From NCBI RefSeq assembly GCF_000023325.1, contig NC_012785.1, positions 1,364,001 to 1,428,000 of the forward strand: 64,000 bases of DNA, read 5' to 3'. Made by a program: the position numbers and the translations under genes. Of this stretch, positions 18,144 to 26,291 are shown piece by piece; within the stretch, counting starts at the first letter, position 1, and each line of letters begins with the position of its first letter. This stretch comes from Kosmotoga olearia TBF 19.5.1. GTDB taxonomy: Bacteria > Thermotogota > Thermotogae > Petrotogales > Kosmotogaceae. The notes beneath the pieces are model-generated. The model had not been told where the DNA came from, made no database searches, and saw only the letters and a program-made list of their open reading frames with translations.

Positions 18144-19112
18144 TCAGGAATTGTGACGATTGTGTAGTAATACGTTTTTTGCTTTCCATATTAATTGGGG
18201 TTGTAGGTTGATCCTTTGTATAAGTTTGGTATCTTGAGTTAAGAGTTCAGGTACAATTTTGCCTTCGTTGTTGAGCAGCGATAGAAATTTTTCTTCGTTA
18301 TCTTTAAGTGGAAAAACGGTCCTGACGATTTCTTTTGATGCGCTTACAATTTCGTTGATTTGTTCATCGAAAGGTATTTTCAATTTGCTTTTGTTCAGTA
18401 CTGGTAGCAGTTGCTTTTTGATCTCTTTCTTGTCAGGTACGAGATCTTTTTCGGAGATTTCCATTAAATTTTTTCTATTCAATCCTATATAAACAACAAA
18501 TGCGATTTTTACCTTTTTCCAATCGATTTCATGAATGTGATTTCTGAGACTGTATAGGTCATAAAAATCACGAGCAGCTTTTCTTGCAAGCATAGCAACA
18601 ATTTTGGAAGCTAAAAGTTCGTTTAAGTTGAGAATAGAGACTTTTTGTGCTTTGTATGGGCCGATATTTTTCGAATCCATTATTACCGGATCAAATAGTG
18701 GTATTCTGAATTGGTAGTTGATTTCGATCTTAAGGTTTCCCCCGGCGCCCATAGCACTTTCGTATCTTAAGGAATATGAAGTTGCAGCGTCTGTTTTTCG
18801 TGAGTTTCGAATTTTGAGTTCCAGGGTTTTGAATGTAGATTCAATGAAATGTTCAAAACCCGGCCGTTCGGCATTAAGTGATTTTCGATCGGGATCTCCT
18901 ATGAAATTTAGATCAATGTCTACCGACAATCTTGGGATATCGAACAGAAAGAGGTTTAGAGCTGTTCCGCCCTTTAATACGAATTTTCCTTTTAACTCGG
19001 GTGTTTTGACAGCTTCATCAAGCCATGATAGAAGTATTAAGACCTTCTCAAGGATTTCAGGACGATATCCTGTATCTTCCGACAGTTTTTGCAGGGTTTC
19101 TCTGGAAAGCAA
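18144..19112 (-). CDS. AbiEii-type nucleotidyltransferase toxin, copy 1
   Basis: 322 aa of the AbiEii/AbiGii family, toxins of type IV toxin-antitoxin systems that also act in abortive infection; studied members modify tRNA with nucleotides. The nucleotidyltransferase core is visible as VLKGGTALNLF (about 46), RLSVDIDLNF (about 62) and a Lys-containing NELLASKIVAMLARKAARD (about 180). The TTG start follows GAGGAATAA. It begins 3 bases after the AbiEi-like gene and is co-transcribed with it. Confidence 0.9.
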   Translation of the reverse strand: MLSRETLQKLSEDTGYRPEILEKVLILLSWLDEAVKTPELKGKFVLKGGTALNLFLFDIPRLSVDIDLNFIGDPDRKSLNAERPGFEHFIESTFKTLELKIRNSRKTDAATSYSLRYESAMGAGGNLKIEINYQFRIPLFDPVIMDSKNIGPYKAQKVSILNLNELLASKIVAMLARKAARDFYDLYSLRNHIHEIDWKKVKIAFVVYIGLNRKNLMEISEKDLVPDKKEIKKQLLPVLNKSKLKIPFDEQINEIVSASKEIVRTVFPLKDNEEKFLSLLNNEGKIVPELLTQDTKLIQRINLQPQLIWKAKNVLLHNRHNS

Positions 19113-19115
19113 GAT

Positions 19116-19916
19116 TTATTCCTCCCATTCGAGTTCTAACAATGATTCCGGGATTGCCAGGTTCCATTTTTTGGAAACTCGTGTTTTTTCCTTTCTTGAA
19201 CGATCTAAGTAATGTATTGATTTTGGTTTCAATTTTTCGATTTCATGGAGAAGAGAGCTTTCAACGTTGAATGTTTTACGGTGGGTTTCAAGAAAGAATC
19301 CAACTTTTGCTGCTGTTGTGGAATTTTCTAAGAGCTTCAAGTATTCAAATAGCACTCTCATATCGAGAAATTCGGTCATTTCCAGAGAACGCCATACTTC
19401 TTCGATGCCTCCACTAAGGTCTGGTCTATCAAGCATGTCAACGAATGTTCTTTCACGACAGGTAATACGTACCTTTAGTCCCTGGATATCTATCTCCTTT
19501 ACACCGTAATTAACTTTCTTTTTTTTCAAAAGGGTGGTTGGTGGTTTGACCGGTTTGTAATATATATCCCTGAACTCAAAAGGCTTGATGTTTCTATTTG
19601 TAATGAAGGTTCTTACGTTATGTATTGAATAAGCACTCCCATAATATTCTTGGGCAGTGTGATAAGCCAGAATCGAGTCTGAAGTTCGTTTGCCTGCTAC
19701 CAAAAAAGGGTTGGGAGAGAAGTTTTCTGGATTAGCATTAGCCGGGACACTGGCATAGAGACTTCTACATATTTTGATAATCCTTCCTTGCTTTAAGTGA
19801 TAGTTTAGAAGAAGGTAATAGTTTTTTTCTGCCTTTGATTTCCAGCTTTTGAGATATTCTTTTAGTTCTGTTGTGGTAAAAACTGGATAGCTAGCGAAAA
19901 AGGAATCAAGTTTCAT
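19116..19916 (-). CDS. AbiEi-type antitoxin and autorepressor, copy 1
   Basis: About 266 aa. The N-terminal winged-helix part (FTTTELKEYLKSW through LKQGRIIKICRSLYA) and the C-terminal AbiEi domain (ITCRERTFVDMLDRPDLSGG) match the antitoxin of AbiE systems. I choose ATG 19916, which follows AAAAAGGTG by 6 bases; in-frame GTG and ATG codons lie up to 9 bases earlier. AbiEi proteins repress their own promoter by binding inverted repeats, and such repeats flank this promoter. Confidence 0.88.
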   Translation of the reverse strand: MKLDSFFASYPVFTTTELKEYLKSWKSKAEKNYYLLLNYHLKQGRIIKICRSLYASVPANANPENFSPNPFLVAGKRTSDSILAYHTAQEYYGSAYSIHNVRTFITNRNIKPFEFRDIYYKPVKPPTTLLKKKKVNYGVKEIDIQGLKVRITCRERTFVDMLDRPDLSGGIEEVWRSLEMTEFLDMRVLFEYLKLLENSTTAAKVGFFLETHRKTFNVESSLLHEIEKLKPKSIHYLDRSRKEKTRVSKKWNLAIPESLLELEWEE

Positions 19917-19929
19917 AGACATCACCTTT

Positions 19930-19986
19930 TTGACAATGTGGAGCGTAATATATAGTATTATTATATATTTTGGCGATCATTGTCAA
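19930..19986 (-). promoter_or_regulatory. AbiE promoter with flanking inverted repeat operators
   Basis: A perfect 9-bp inverted repeat, TTGACAATG (19930-19938) and CATTGTCAA (19978-19986), brackets the promoter. Read on the minus strand the distal arm also supplies the -35 box TTGACA, with TATAAT 15 bases or TAATAA 17 bases downstream. A repressor bound to both arms would cover the -35 and the leader. The site is conserved in copy 2. Confidence 0.8.
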
Positions 19987-20022
19987 GTGGTGCTGGGAAC
20001 CAGCAGAGCTGTGCGCTGCTTT

Positions 20023-20312
20023 GTAGCGGGTAAGCACGCTAGGCGTGGGTAAGCTTGGCTTTGCCAAGGGTAAGCCCGGCTGCGCCGGGGGTGAGCCAAA
20101 GCCGTTGTTGGTTGTACGTTGTGCGTTGTACGTGACAATCGAGAAACCGAGATCCGAGAGTCCGAGAAAGCTGCTTCGCAACAGATCGAGTAGGAGAGGG
20201 GCAATGCCCCTCTCCTACTCGATAACCACTACGTGGTTGATAAAAAACGTTGTGGGTTGTAGGTTGTACGTAAAAAACGAGAATCCGAGAGGGACGCTGT
20301 GCGGCAGATACG
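20023..20312 (+). repeat. composite repeat: GTAAGC-type hairpins, TTGTNGG tract and spacer
   Basis: Successive palindromes start with GTAAGCACGCTAGGCGTGGG and continue with TTGGCTTTGCCAA and CCCGGCTGCGCCGGG. The join GGGTAAG/CTTGGCT here is the empty equivalent of the insertion site of intron copy A. A TTGTNGG tract lies at about 20104-20129, followed by GAGAATCC-type purine repeats. Confidence 0.85.
20185..20223. repeat. perfect 18-bp palindrome identical to the intron tail
   Basis: The arms ATCGAGTAGGAGAGGGGC and its exact inverse are separated by AAT. The last 26 bases equal the 3' end of intron copies A and C, and the base after it begins a hairpin unit (AACCACtacGTGGTT), exactly as after an intron. 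It could be a fold-back remnant of an intron 3' end. Confidence 0.85.
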
Positions 20313-20411
20313 AATCCCTTCGGGATTGTTACGACCGGCTGCGCCGGTGTTACGAACTCCTGCGGAGTTGACTCGAACTGCAAGCAGTTGTCTCGATCGA
20401 CTTCGTCGATG
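20313..20411 (+). repeat. 5-unit hairpin array
   Basis: Units start at 20313, 20334, 20355, 20376 and 20396, with stems AATCCC, ACCGGC, AACTCC, AACTGC (2-nt loop) and ATCGAC. Linkers are GTTACG, GTTACG, GACTCG and GTCTCG. The last unit is the ATCGAC type that ends several arrays. Confidence 0.92.
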
Positions 20412-20416
20412 ATGTT

Positions 20417-20435
20417 CGCCTGCGGCGTTTTTTTT
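20417..20435 (+). terminator. hairpin plus T-run at the end of the array
   Basis: CGCCtgcGGCG is followed by eight T residues, a short rho-independent-terminator shape on the + strand. It ends at the last codon of the minus-strand ATPase gene. The stem is only 4 bp, so terminator strength is uncertain. Confidence 0.5.
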
Positions 20436-21795
20436 AGTTTAATACGCATTTTTTATCAATAATCCACCCCTTATCCCGATCTAATTTTACTAGCATTATG
20501 TTTTGCATTATTTCTAAATTGTTTTTGAACCCTGTTTTTGAGACTAATATGTAGCACGATGGTTTTACACCGAGTGCCTTTTCTTTTTTATAGAGTGTAT
20601 TCAAATCGCTTTGGGTGATATTTCTATTTCTCCATTTACATTCACCAATAAACCACTGGTCTCTCTTTTTTCCTATGATATCGATCTCCAGATCGTTCTC
20701 CCAAAACCTTCCAATTCTGTCAAATCCCAGTGTGCTTGACAGAAAGATCCTGGCTTCTTTTTCGAATTGGAAGGAGACAAATTGTTCAAAATTCTTTTCA
20801 AGTTGTTCGATTACCGGCTCAATCTGCCCGAATTCAAGGTATTGAAGGTAAGGAAAAACAAAGCGATACCAGAACCTGAAAAGCGGATCAGAAATTACGT
20901 AAATTCCTTTTCTCGTTCTGATGGGGTTCTTTATGGTAACCGGTATTTCTTTTTGAACTATGTTTAACGTTATGAGGTTATGCAGGTATGGCTGAATCTT
21001 TCTTGAATCTGAAAAGCCTATTTTGCTGGCAATATCTCCAGGGCGATTGTAACCAAAGGCGAGCGCTTCAAGTATGCTTTGATATATCTTTGGCTCCCTT
21101 AGCTCTTGGGATAGTATGAAAAGGGGTTCTTCTTTGAGTGGTGCACCTGAGCTCAGAAATAGGTCAATGATATTTTTAGAAATGCTCTTTTTTGTGTCGA
21201 AAAGGTTCAAATATTGTGGGACCCCACCAGTGATTGCATATGCTTTCATCAGGTTGTGGAAGTCGTAATCAGGCAAGAAATCATTGGAATGCTCAAATTT
21301 CACCGGATTGAGTTTCATATATCCGGTTTTTCTGCCGAACACGGGGCTTTTATAAGCAAGCAATTTTTCCATAAAGCTTATGCTTGAACTACAAAGGATC
21401 AGCTTTATCTTTGATTCTTCATGATCAACAAGCATTTGAATAATTGAAGGTAATTCGGGGGAGGCTTCAACCAGGTACTGAAATTCGTCAAGAACGAGAT
21501 AAATATTTTCATCCTTCGCTTTTTGGAAGACAAATCTCAAAGCATCTTCCCAGCTTTTGAATGTAGCACCGTGAAGATTGAACAACCGGGCCACTTCATT
21601 TGAAAAAGCATCCAGAAGAGTTGAGCCCGTAACCTGTCTTCCGACAAAGAAAATACCTTTTTTCCCATATACTGCTTTTTTCAAGAGAGCAGTTTTTCCT
21701 ACTCTTCTTCTGCCATAAAGTATAAAGAATTCAAGATTATCCGAATTGAGGTACTTCTTTAATGTATTGAGTTCCTCTATCCTGTTGTAAAACAA
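20434..21795 (-). CDS. archaeal-type P-loop ATPase with nuclease-like C-terminus
   Basis: About 453 aa of the ATPase_2 plus DUF234 group, common in archaea and Thermotogota. Visible motifs are Walker A FILYGRRRVGKTALL (about 30), Walker B IYLVLDEFQYL (about 105), a helix-turn-helix (RPGDIASKIGFSDSRKIQPYL), and a C-terminal PD-(D/E)XK-like segment with EIDIIG, then ECKWR. The function of these ATPases is unknown, though they often sit in mobile or defence regions. I favour TTG at 21795 (GAGGTGAG upstream); the longer frame starts with GTG at 21804. Confidence 0.8.
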   Translation of the reverse strand: MFYNRIEELNTLKKYLNSDNLEFFILYGRRRVGKTALLKKAVYGKKGIFFVGRQVTGSTLLDAFSNEVARLFNLHGATFKSWEDALRFVFQKAKDENIYLVLDEFQYLVEASPELPSIIQMLVDHEESKIKLILCSSSISFMEKLLAYKSPVFGRKTGYMKLNPVKFEHSNDFLPDYDFHNLMKAYAITGGVPQYLNLFDTKKSISKNIIDLFLSSGAPLKEEPLFILSQELREPKIYQSILEALAFGYNRPGDIASKIGFSDSRKIQPYLHNLITLNIVQKEIPVTIKNPIRTRKGIYVISDPLFRFWYRFVFPYLQYLEFGQIEPVIEQLEKNFEQFVSFQFEKEARIFLSSTLGFDRIGRFWENDLEIDIIGKKRDQWFIGECKWRNRNITQSDLNTLYKKEKALGVKPSCYILVSKTGFKNNLEIMQNIMLVKLDRDKGWIIDKKCVLN

Positions 21796-21869
21796 TGCCC
21801 TCACCTCATGCTAATTATGAATAGACTAATTTAGATTATACTATATAATTTGATTTTTTCAAAGGTTGG

Positions 21870-22254
21870 GAAAGCCGCTTCGCGGCGACACGAATCCCTT
21901 TGGGATTGGGGCGAACTCCTGATAAGAATACGAGAAGGCGAGAGGGCGAGAACCGGTAGCCGCTGCGCGGCGCTCCGAATCCCTTCGGGATTGTTACGAC
22001 CGGCTGCGCCGGTGTTACGAACTCCTGCGGAGTTGCCTAGAACCACTACGTGGTTGATAAAAAACGTTGTGGGTTGTAGGTTGTACGTAAAAAACGAGAA
22101 TCCGAGAGAGCCGCTACGCGGCGGAAAGCAGCTACGCTACTGAAGTGCTGAGGTGTGCTAAGGAGGCTGTACGCTGCGGGGCAGCGGATATGAGGAGCTT
22201 CGTCCAGGATAATTACGACGTTGGATAAATCTGAAAGCTGATTAGACATGGTTT
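21870..22254 (+). repeat. composite repeat with 4-unit hairpin array (21978-22055)
   Basis: A single AATCCCtttGGGATT unit lies near 21894. The array starts at 21978, 21999, 22020 and 22041 with stems AATCCC, ACCGGC, AACTCC and AACCAC. It is followed by a GATAAAAAACG stretch, a TTGTNGG-type tract, GAGAATCC repeats and CTGAAGTGCTGAGG-type palindromic blocks. The same string of modules recurs at 23609 and 50098. No gene is supported. Confidence 0.88.
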
Positions 22255-22310
22255 TTGGTATAATATGGGTGCTAAGTTACTTAACCCCTACTAAGTAACT
22301 TAGTACCCAT
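22255..22310 (+). promoter_or_regulatory. extended -10 promoter and 19-bp dyad operator
   Basis: TTGGTATAAT (22255-22264) is an extended -10 box. It is followed at once by the dyad ATGGGTGCTAAGTTACTTA (22265-22283), an 8-base gap and its inverse (22292-22310), which matches at 18 of 19 positions. The dyad covers the expected transcription start and ends 24 bases before the ATG of the ATPase gene. It looks like an operator, or a leader hairpin if transcribed. Confidence 0.85.
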
Positions 22311-22333
22311 TAAATATAAGGGAGGTCTTGCCA

Positions 22334-23431
22334 ATGCTGTTCTCAATTGAGCCGAAACACTCTTTAAGAGACATATTCAACAGGAAAGAAGAGGTTAGCA
22401 CATTTCAGAAAGCTTTGCAGAGCGAAAGGTTAATTATTCTCGATGGGTTGAGACGGATTGGAAAAACTTCACTCCTCAAAGCTGTGCTCGAGGAATTTGA
22501 TGGTTATCATGTTTTTATAGATTGCAGAGCTTATTTCCGTAACAACCTAATTGATGCAGAAGCATTTGATAAGGCACTAATTAAAGGGATCGAAAAGACC
22601 CTTAAATTAGGAAAATTGAAGAAGATTTTAAAATCAATATCAGGACTTTCTTTTGGAGGTTTTGGAATATCTATAGAAGATAAAGGGCAGGAAACTAGTT
22701 TAGCTGAAGTGTTGAAAAATATAGATGAAGCGCTCAAAGGAAAGAGGTTCATTCTTGCATTTGATGAAGCACAGAATTTGCGCTTTTATAGAAAGGGCGG
22801 GAAGGATTTGCTTAATCTTTTTGCCTATACATACGACAATTTGAGGAATTTCGTTATTGTTCTTACAGGTTCTGAAATAGGTTTACTACACGATTTTCTG
22901 GGAATAGATGATCCAGATGCACCCTTATTCGGAAGATATTTGAGTGAGATAAGGTTGCAGAGATTTTCTCAAGATAAATCCCTTGAGTTTCTAAGGAAAG
23001 GATTTGAAGAATTGGCCATTGATGTCTCTGAAAAAGTGCTGGAAAGAGTAGTTGATGAACTCGATGGCATTGTTGGATATTTATCCATGTACGGTTATAT
23101 CTACTACAAAGGCAATCAAGTGGATGCCCTGGAAAGAACTAAAGAGCAGGCAAAAAAGCTGGTAGCAAAAGAATTGGGTGCGCTTATTAAAAGGTCAATG
23201 AATTATGGTTATGTTCTCAAGGCTGTTTCTTTGCATATAAACAGATTCAGTCAGATAAGAACCTATATTGAGAATAATTTTGGAAGCATTTCAGACCCAA
23301 CGTTGAGCAAGATTCTGAATACACTCGTCAAACAGAGTTTTTTGGAGCAAGAGTATGTTGATGGAGTAAAACGTTATTCAATTCCAGATCCCGTGGTGGA
23401 ATATGTTTGCAGAGAGATGAAGGTGAAATGA
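22334..23431 (+). CDS. archaeal-type ATPase (ATPase_2 family)
   Basis: About 365 aa with Walker A LDGLRRIGKTSLLKA (about 35) and Walker B RFILAFDEAQNLRF (about 140), then the C-terminal winged-helix domain of the MNS-clade STAND-like ATPases. The nuclease-like extension seen in the other two ATPases of this window is absent. The ATG at 22334 has GGGAGG at 8 bases; an upstream TTG is less likely. It is preceded by a strong dyad and may be autoregulated. Its cellular role is not known. Confidence 0.8.
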   Translation: MLFSIEPKHSLRDIFNRKEEVSTFQKALQSERLIILDGLRRIGKTSLLKAVLEEFDGYHVFIDCRAYFRNNLIDAEAFDKALIKGIEKTLKLGKLKKILKSISGLSFGGFGISIEDKGQETSLAEVLKNIDEALKGKRFILAFDEAQNLRFYRKGGKDLLNLFAYTYDNLRNFVIVLTGSEIGLLHDFLGIDDPDAPLFGRYLSEIRLQRFSQDKSLEFLRKGFEELAIDVSEKVLERVVDELDGIVGYLSMYGYIYYKGNQVDALERTKEQAKKLVAKELGALIKRSMNYGYVLKAVSLHINRFSQIRTYIENNFGSISDPTLSKILNTLVKQSFLEQEYVDGVKRYSIPDPVVEYVCREMKVK

Positions 23432-23444
23432 TGATGGCTGGGAT

Positions 23445-23885
23445 TCGTTGATGTGAATGGAATGCTGGACTGCGTCCTGGAGGCTGTACGCTGCTTCGCC
23501 AAAGCTGCTCCGCAGCGGGGACGAATCCCTTCGGGATTGATCCGAACTCCTGATAAGAATCCGAGAATCCGAGAGTCCGAGAACCGGTAGCTGCTGTGCA
23601 GCGATCCGAATCCCTTCGGGATTGTTACGACCGGCTGCGCCGGTGTTACGAACTCCTGCGGAGTTGCCTAGAACCACTACGTGGTTGATAAAAAACGTTG
23701 TGGGTTGTAGGTTGTACGTAAAAAACGAGAATCCGAGAGAGCCGCTGCGCGGCGGAAAGCAGCTACGCTACTGAAGTGCTGAGGTGTGCTAAGGAGGCTC
23801 ACGACGTTGACGCTCACGAGGTTGAGGCAAGGAGCAAGTGCATCGCTGATGCTGGTGTTAGGAGCGGTCGTGCGTAAATTTTTTT
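23445..23885 (+). repeat. composite repeat with 4-unit hairpin array (23609-23686)
   Basis: A single AATCCCttcGGGATT unit lies near 23526 and the array starts at 23609, 23630, 23651 and 23672. Palindromic blocks follow (TGCTGAGGTGTGC, GGAGGCTCACGACG). The order of blocks is the same as at 21870-22240, so these are related copies of one long composite repeat. Confidence 0.88.
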
Positions 23886-24376
23886 AGCTATTATTTGATG
23901 ATTTTTATTAGTTGGATCATGTCTTCCGAATCAGGAGTTGATTGGAGGACTTTGAAGTTATGGCGATGGTAAAATTCTAGTAGTTTCTTTTTGTTTTTGC
24001 ACTCGACTAAGACAACTCTGCCGCCAATTTTCTTCATGCAGTCTTTTATCAACGGAATAGCGTAATCGATTATTTCTGAACCAGTTATTTTGTCTATATA
24101 AAGATCGTTTTTTGCTAATTGACCTATCAAGTAGACATTTAGACTTTTTGCATCTTTTGATATTCCATCAAGTTCTCTTCGTTTGCTTTTGGAAATTTCT
24201 TCAGCTAGATCTATTGATTTGAGTTCTAAAGAGAAATAGCCAAGGATTACTAGTCTTTGATTGCTTAGCTCTGCTTCATCAACAATCAAATAAGTGCGAC
24301 TCTTATCTGCATCTTCAAATCTTATCGCATTTTTATGCAAAAAATTCTGAACATCTTGATCTTTCTTACAGAAAAA

Positions 24377-25446
24377 TAGGGTGTCTCAAAAATCAGTAAC
24401 AGCCAATAATATCAGCCACCTTTCTGTGAGGACGGCTGTTCAAGATATTGAACATAACACAAAGATTGTATGCCAATATGGCCAAACCCAATACCGCATC
24501 ATAATTCCTGTTTCTCACATACCAAATGTATTCCAGATTGAAATATTCTTGTAGAATGTTAATCGTTCTCTCTATCTCCCAACGGTTTTTATACTTCTCC
24601 GCATATATTTGCCTCAATTGAATGCCCAGCCAACGAGCCTGACACTGTTTTTCCAGTGATACACCTTTCCTTTTGTTTGTGTCTATTACTGGTATCATGC
24701 TACTACAATCGAATATATAACGGTATATCTGTTGCGAATCATATGCGCTGTCTGCGAGGAAATACTTATATCCCTGGCCAGAATCTATTTGTGCCTTTGC
24801 CACCGTCGAATCGTGTACAGCTGCTGGCGTTGTCATCCAATCTTGAATCAATAGGTTCTGTGCATCCAAACTCATATGTACCTTTCTTCCGTATTCCCAG
24901 CCTTTTGTCGTCTTTGTCCAACTGGATTGGGGGTCTTTGTATTTCCCTGTCCTTCTTCGTCTTTGTGCTGTATGGGTTTTACAAGTCTTGGTCACGAAAG
25001 GAATCCACCACCAACTCAATCCTTTCAAGTCCTTCTATATCCAAAAAGAGGTTTACAACATCTTTGTTTATCCTGTGAAGAGGCAATTCTCTTACTCTCC
25101 TGGATATAGTCTGGAATGGTGGTATGTTTTTCAAGTCCAAGAGTTCCATGTATTTGGGATTCTTTTCTAAAAAGTTCTTTGCCCCACGATATGAGACATC
25201 GCATAGCTTCAATAAAATGGAAAGTTTCAAGATGCTCTTGTCAGAATAAGCCTTTCTTCTACCTCTGCCTTGTTTGTTAACGAAGTTAGAAGGCAAAAGC
25301 TTGTCTAACTGCTCAATAATCTTTACAATATCGCTTTTTGTGAGTTCTTGTGGTACCATTTATTTGGGCCTCCTTTCTTGTTTTGGGCTATTTCAATGGT
25401 ACCACCATTGGAACTTGGGAGGCCCGCTTTTTTTCGTGACACCCTA
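24377..25446 (-). mobile_element. IS4/IS5-type insertion sequence (1,070 bp)
   Basis: The terminal inverted repeats are TAGGGTGTC and GACACCCTA, with a 9-bp target duplication ACAGAAAAA on both sides (24368-24376, 25447-25455). It encodes a DDE transposase in two frames. A decayed, internally deleted relative lies at 4540-5085. I cannot fix the exact family; a DDE core with Y-R-E spacing and a 9-bp duplication fit IS4/IS5-like groups. Confidence 0.92.
24393..25359 (-). pseudogene. DDE transposase, frameshifted
   Basis: The N-terminal frame (126 codons, ATG at 25359 after GGAGG) ends with IELVVDSFRDQDL just after the first catalytic Asp. The second frame (24393 to about 25028) carries KTHTAQRRRRTGKYK, the second Asp in FLADSAYDS, and the Glu in NRWEIERTINILQEYFNLE, the Y-(2)-R-(3)-E-(6) signature. 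The frames differ by +1 near 24990-25000. Either a single-base indel inactivated it or expression needs frameshifting. Confidence 0.85.
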
Positions 25447-25471
25447 ACAGAAAAAATTAGACACAAAAAAA

Positions 25472-25489
25472 GAGGAAAGTTCTTTCCTC
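25472..25489 (-). terminator. terminator-like hairpin inside the 5' part of the GNAT toxin frame
   Basis: On the minus strand GAGGAAAG and CTTTCCTC form an 8-bp inverted repeat followed by seven T residues. It lies after the antitoxin-like gene but within the toxin reading frame. If it terminates transcription it would lower toxin expression relative to antitoxin. Confidence 0.5.
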
Positions 25490-25535
25490 AAGTTTGTGGT
25501 TCCTTTATTGGCGTTTTCTAGTTTTAACAAATCAC

Positions 25536-25703
25536 TCAGCGCAATGAGAGTTTTACTAATTTAGTTTTACTCCTTTCTAATTCGTCAAGAACCTTACGTA
25601 CTTTGGAATCATCGACTACTGTAGGATTTTTAAAGCTATCGATAATTACATCAGCAGCTTTTTCGTTTATAACAATTTTTTTATCAAATGTGGAAGTAGC
25701 CAT
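25536..25703 (-). CDS. small antitoxin-like protein upstream of the GNAT toxin
   Basis: A 55-aa protein, MATSTFDKKIVINEKAADV at the N-terminus and a charged C-terminal helix (VRKVLDELERSK). The ATG at 25703 follows AAAAGGTG; another ATG lies 9 bases earlier. Small proteins with this type of TTFDKxIVI start are found directly before GNAT acetyltransferase toxins, and here the toxin frame overlaps its 3' end. It is too short for many gene callers. DNA binding is not evident. Confidence 0.7.
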   Translation of the reverse strand: MATSTFDKKIVINEKAADVIIDSFKNPTVVDDSKVRKVLDELERSKTKLVKLSLR

Positions 25704-26160
25704 ATTTATCATCACCTTTTACTTCACTCTTCATTATTTATTGCCTTTGTTATTATAGCACAATCGAGCATTTTCTTGGAGACCTGCAATTTAAGCCTCG
25801 AAATTAATACCTAATGCTGTGCCCCTTAATATGTTTTTGCAAAGGGCAGAACATGTTCTGCCCCTACGATAAAAAACAGCATCATTGCCAAAGGCGATTC
25901 CAGCATCAGCGCACGTTTTTTGCGCTTCAAACATTTACAACTGTCATTCTGGATGTGATCCGGAATCTGGGAATGTTTTAAGGATGAGATCCTGAATCAA
26001 GTTCAGGATGACGAGTTAGCATGGCTGGGGTGTGAATCCTGATTATGCCGGTGGTTGTGGAGTGCACTGAAATATATTGAAAATTTAGATAGTTATTTAG
26101 TGTATGCTTAAAGTGTATGCTTAATAGGTGTTGGGCCAAAAACTAGGACAACAAACAAAA
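25704..26160. repeat. intergenic palindromes, no gene
   Basis: It contains GGGCAGAACATGTTCTGCCC (about 25846-25865) followed by CCTACGATAAAAAACAG, a pair seen again at about 52505. Further on is the palindrome ATCCTGAATCAAGTTCAGGAT (split by a 5-base loop), also present at 18041, 32375, 54522 and 60539 with variations. Two GTGTATGCTTAA repeats lie near 26103. I see no supported coding frame. Confidence 0.65.
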
Positions 26161-26187
26161 AGCGACTGGTTTTCTATACCAGTCGCT
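26161..26187 (-). terminator. rho-independent terminator of the mazF-like gene
   Basis: AGCGACTGGT and its exact inverse form a 10-bp stem with a 7-base loop. On the minus strand it is followed by TTTTTGTTTGTTG. It lies about 105 bases past the end of the MazF-like gene. Confidence 0.75.
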
Positions 26188-26291
26188 GGGCCGCTAAGGG
26201 CAATTTCCAATCATTTTTTGACCGCTAAGGGCACAGTTTTCTCTTTCTTGCTTAGAGTATAACTCTTTTATATCTCATATGTCAAGCTTCC

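Larger units (their letters stand above)
18041..20022 (-). repeat. AbiE module duplication, copy 1 (about 1.98 kb)
   Basis: The segment from the GATCCTGAATC palindrome through both AbiE genes and their promoter to about 20022 recurs at 32375-34356, offset 14,334 bases, with few differences. Both copies share orientation and lie between hairpin-rich repeats. Confidence 0.9.
23891..25560 (-). pseudogene. GNAT-type acetyltransferase toxin, interrupted by an IS
   Basis: The 3' fragment (below 24377) encodes QNFLHKNAIRFEDADKSR followed by TYLIVDE and the acetyl-CoA-binding half ending in a VECKNKKKLLEFYHRHNF segment. The 5' fragment lies beyond the IS (25447 to about 25560) and reads LIALSDLLKLENANKG to SNFFC. 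Both fragments are in frame once the IS and one 9-bp target repeat are removed. The start is unclear; an ATT near 25560 is the first codon with a suitable GAAAGGAG. The gene overlaps the small antitoxin-like gene upstream, so the pair resembles GNAT toxin-antitoxin modules. The toxin is presumably inactive now. Confidence 0.75.
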
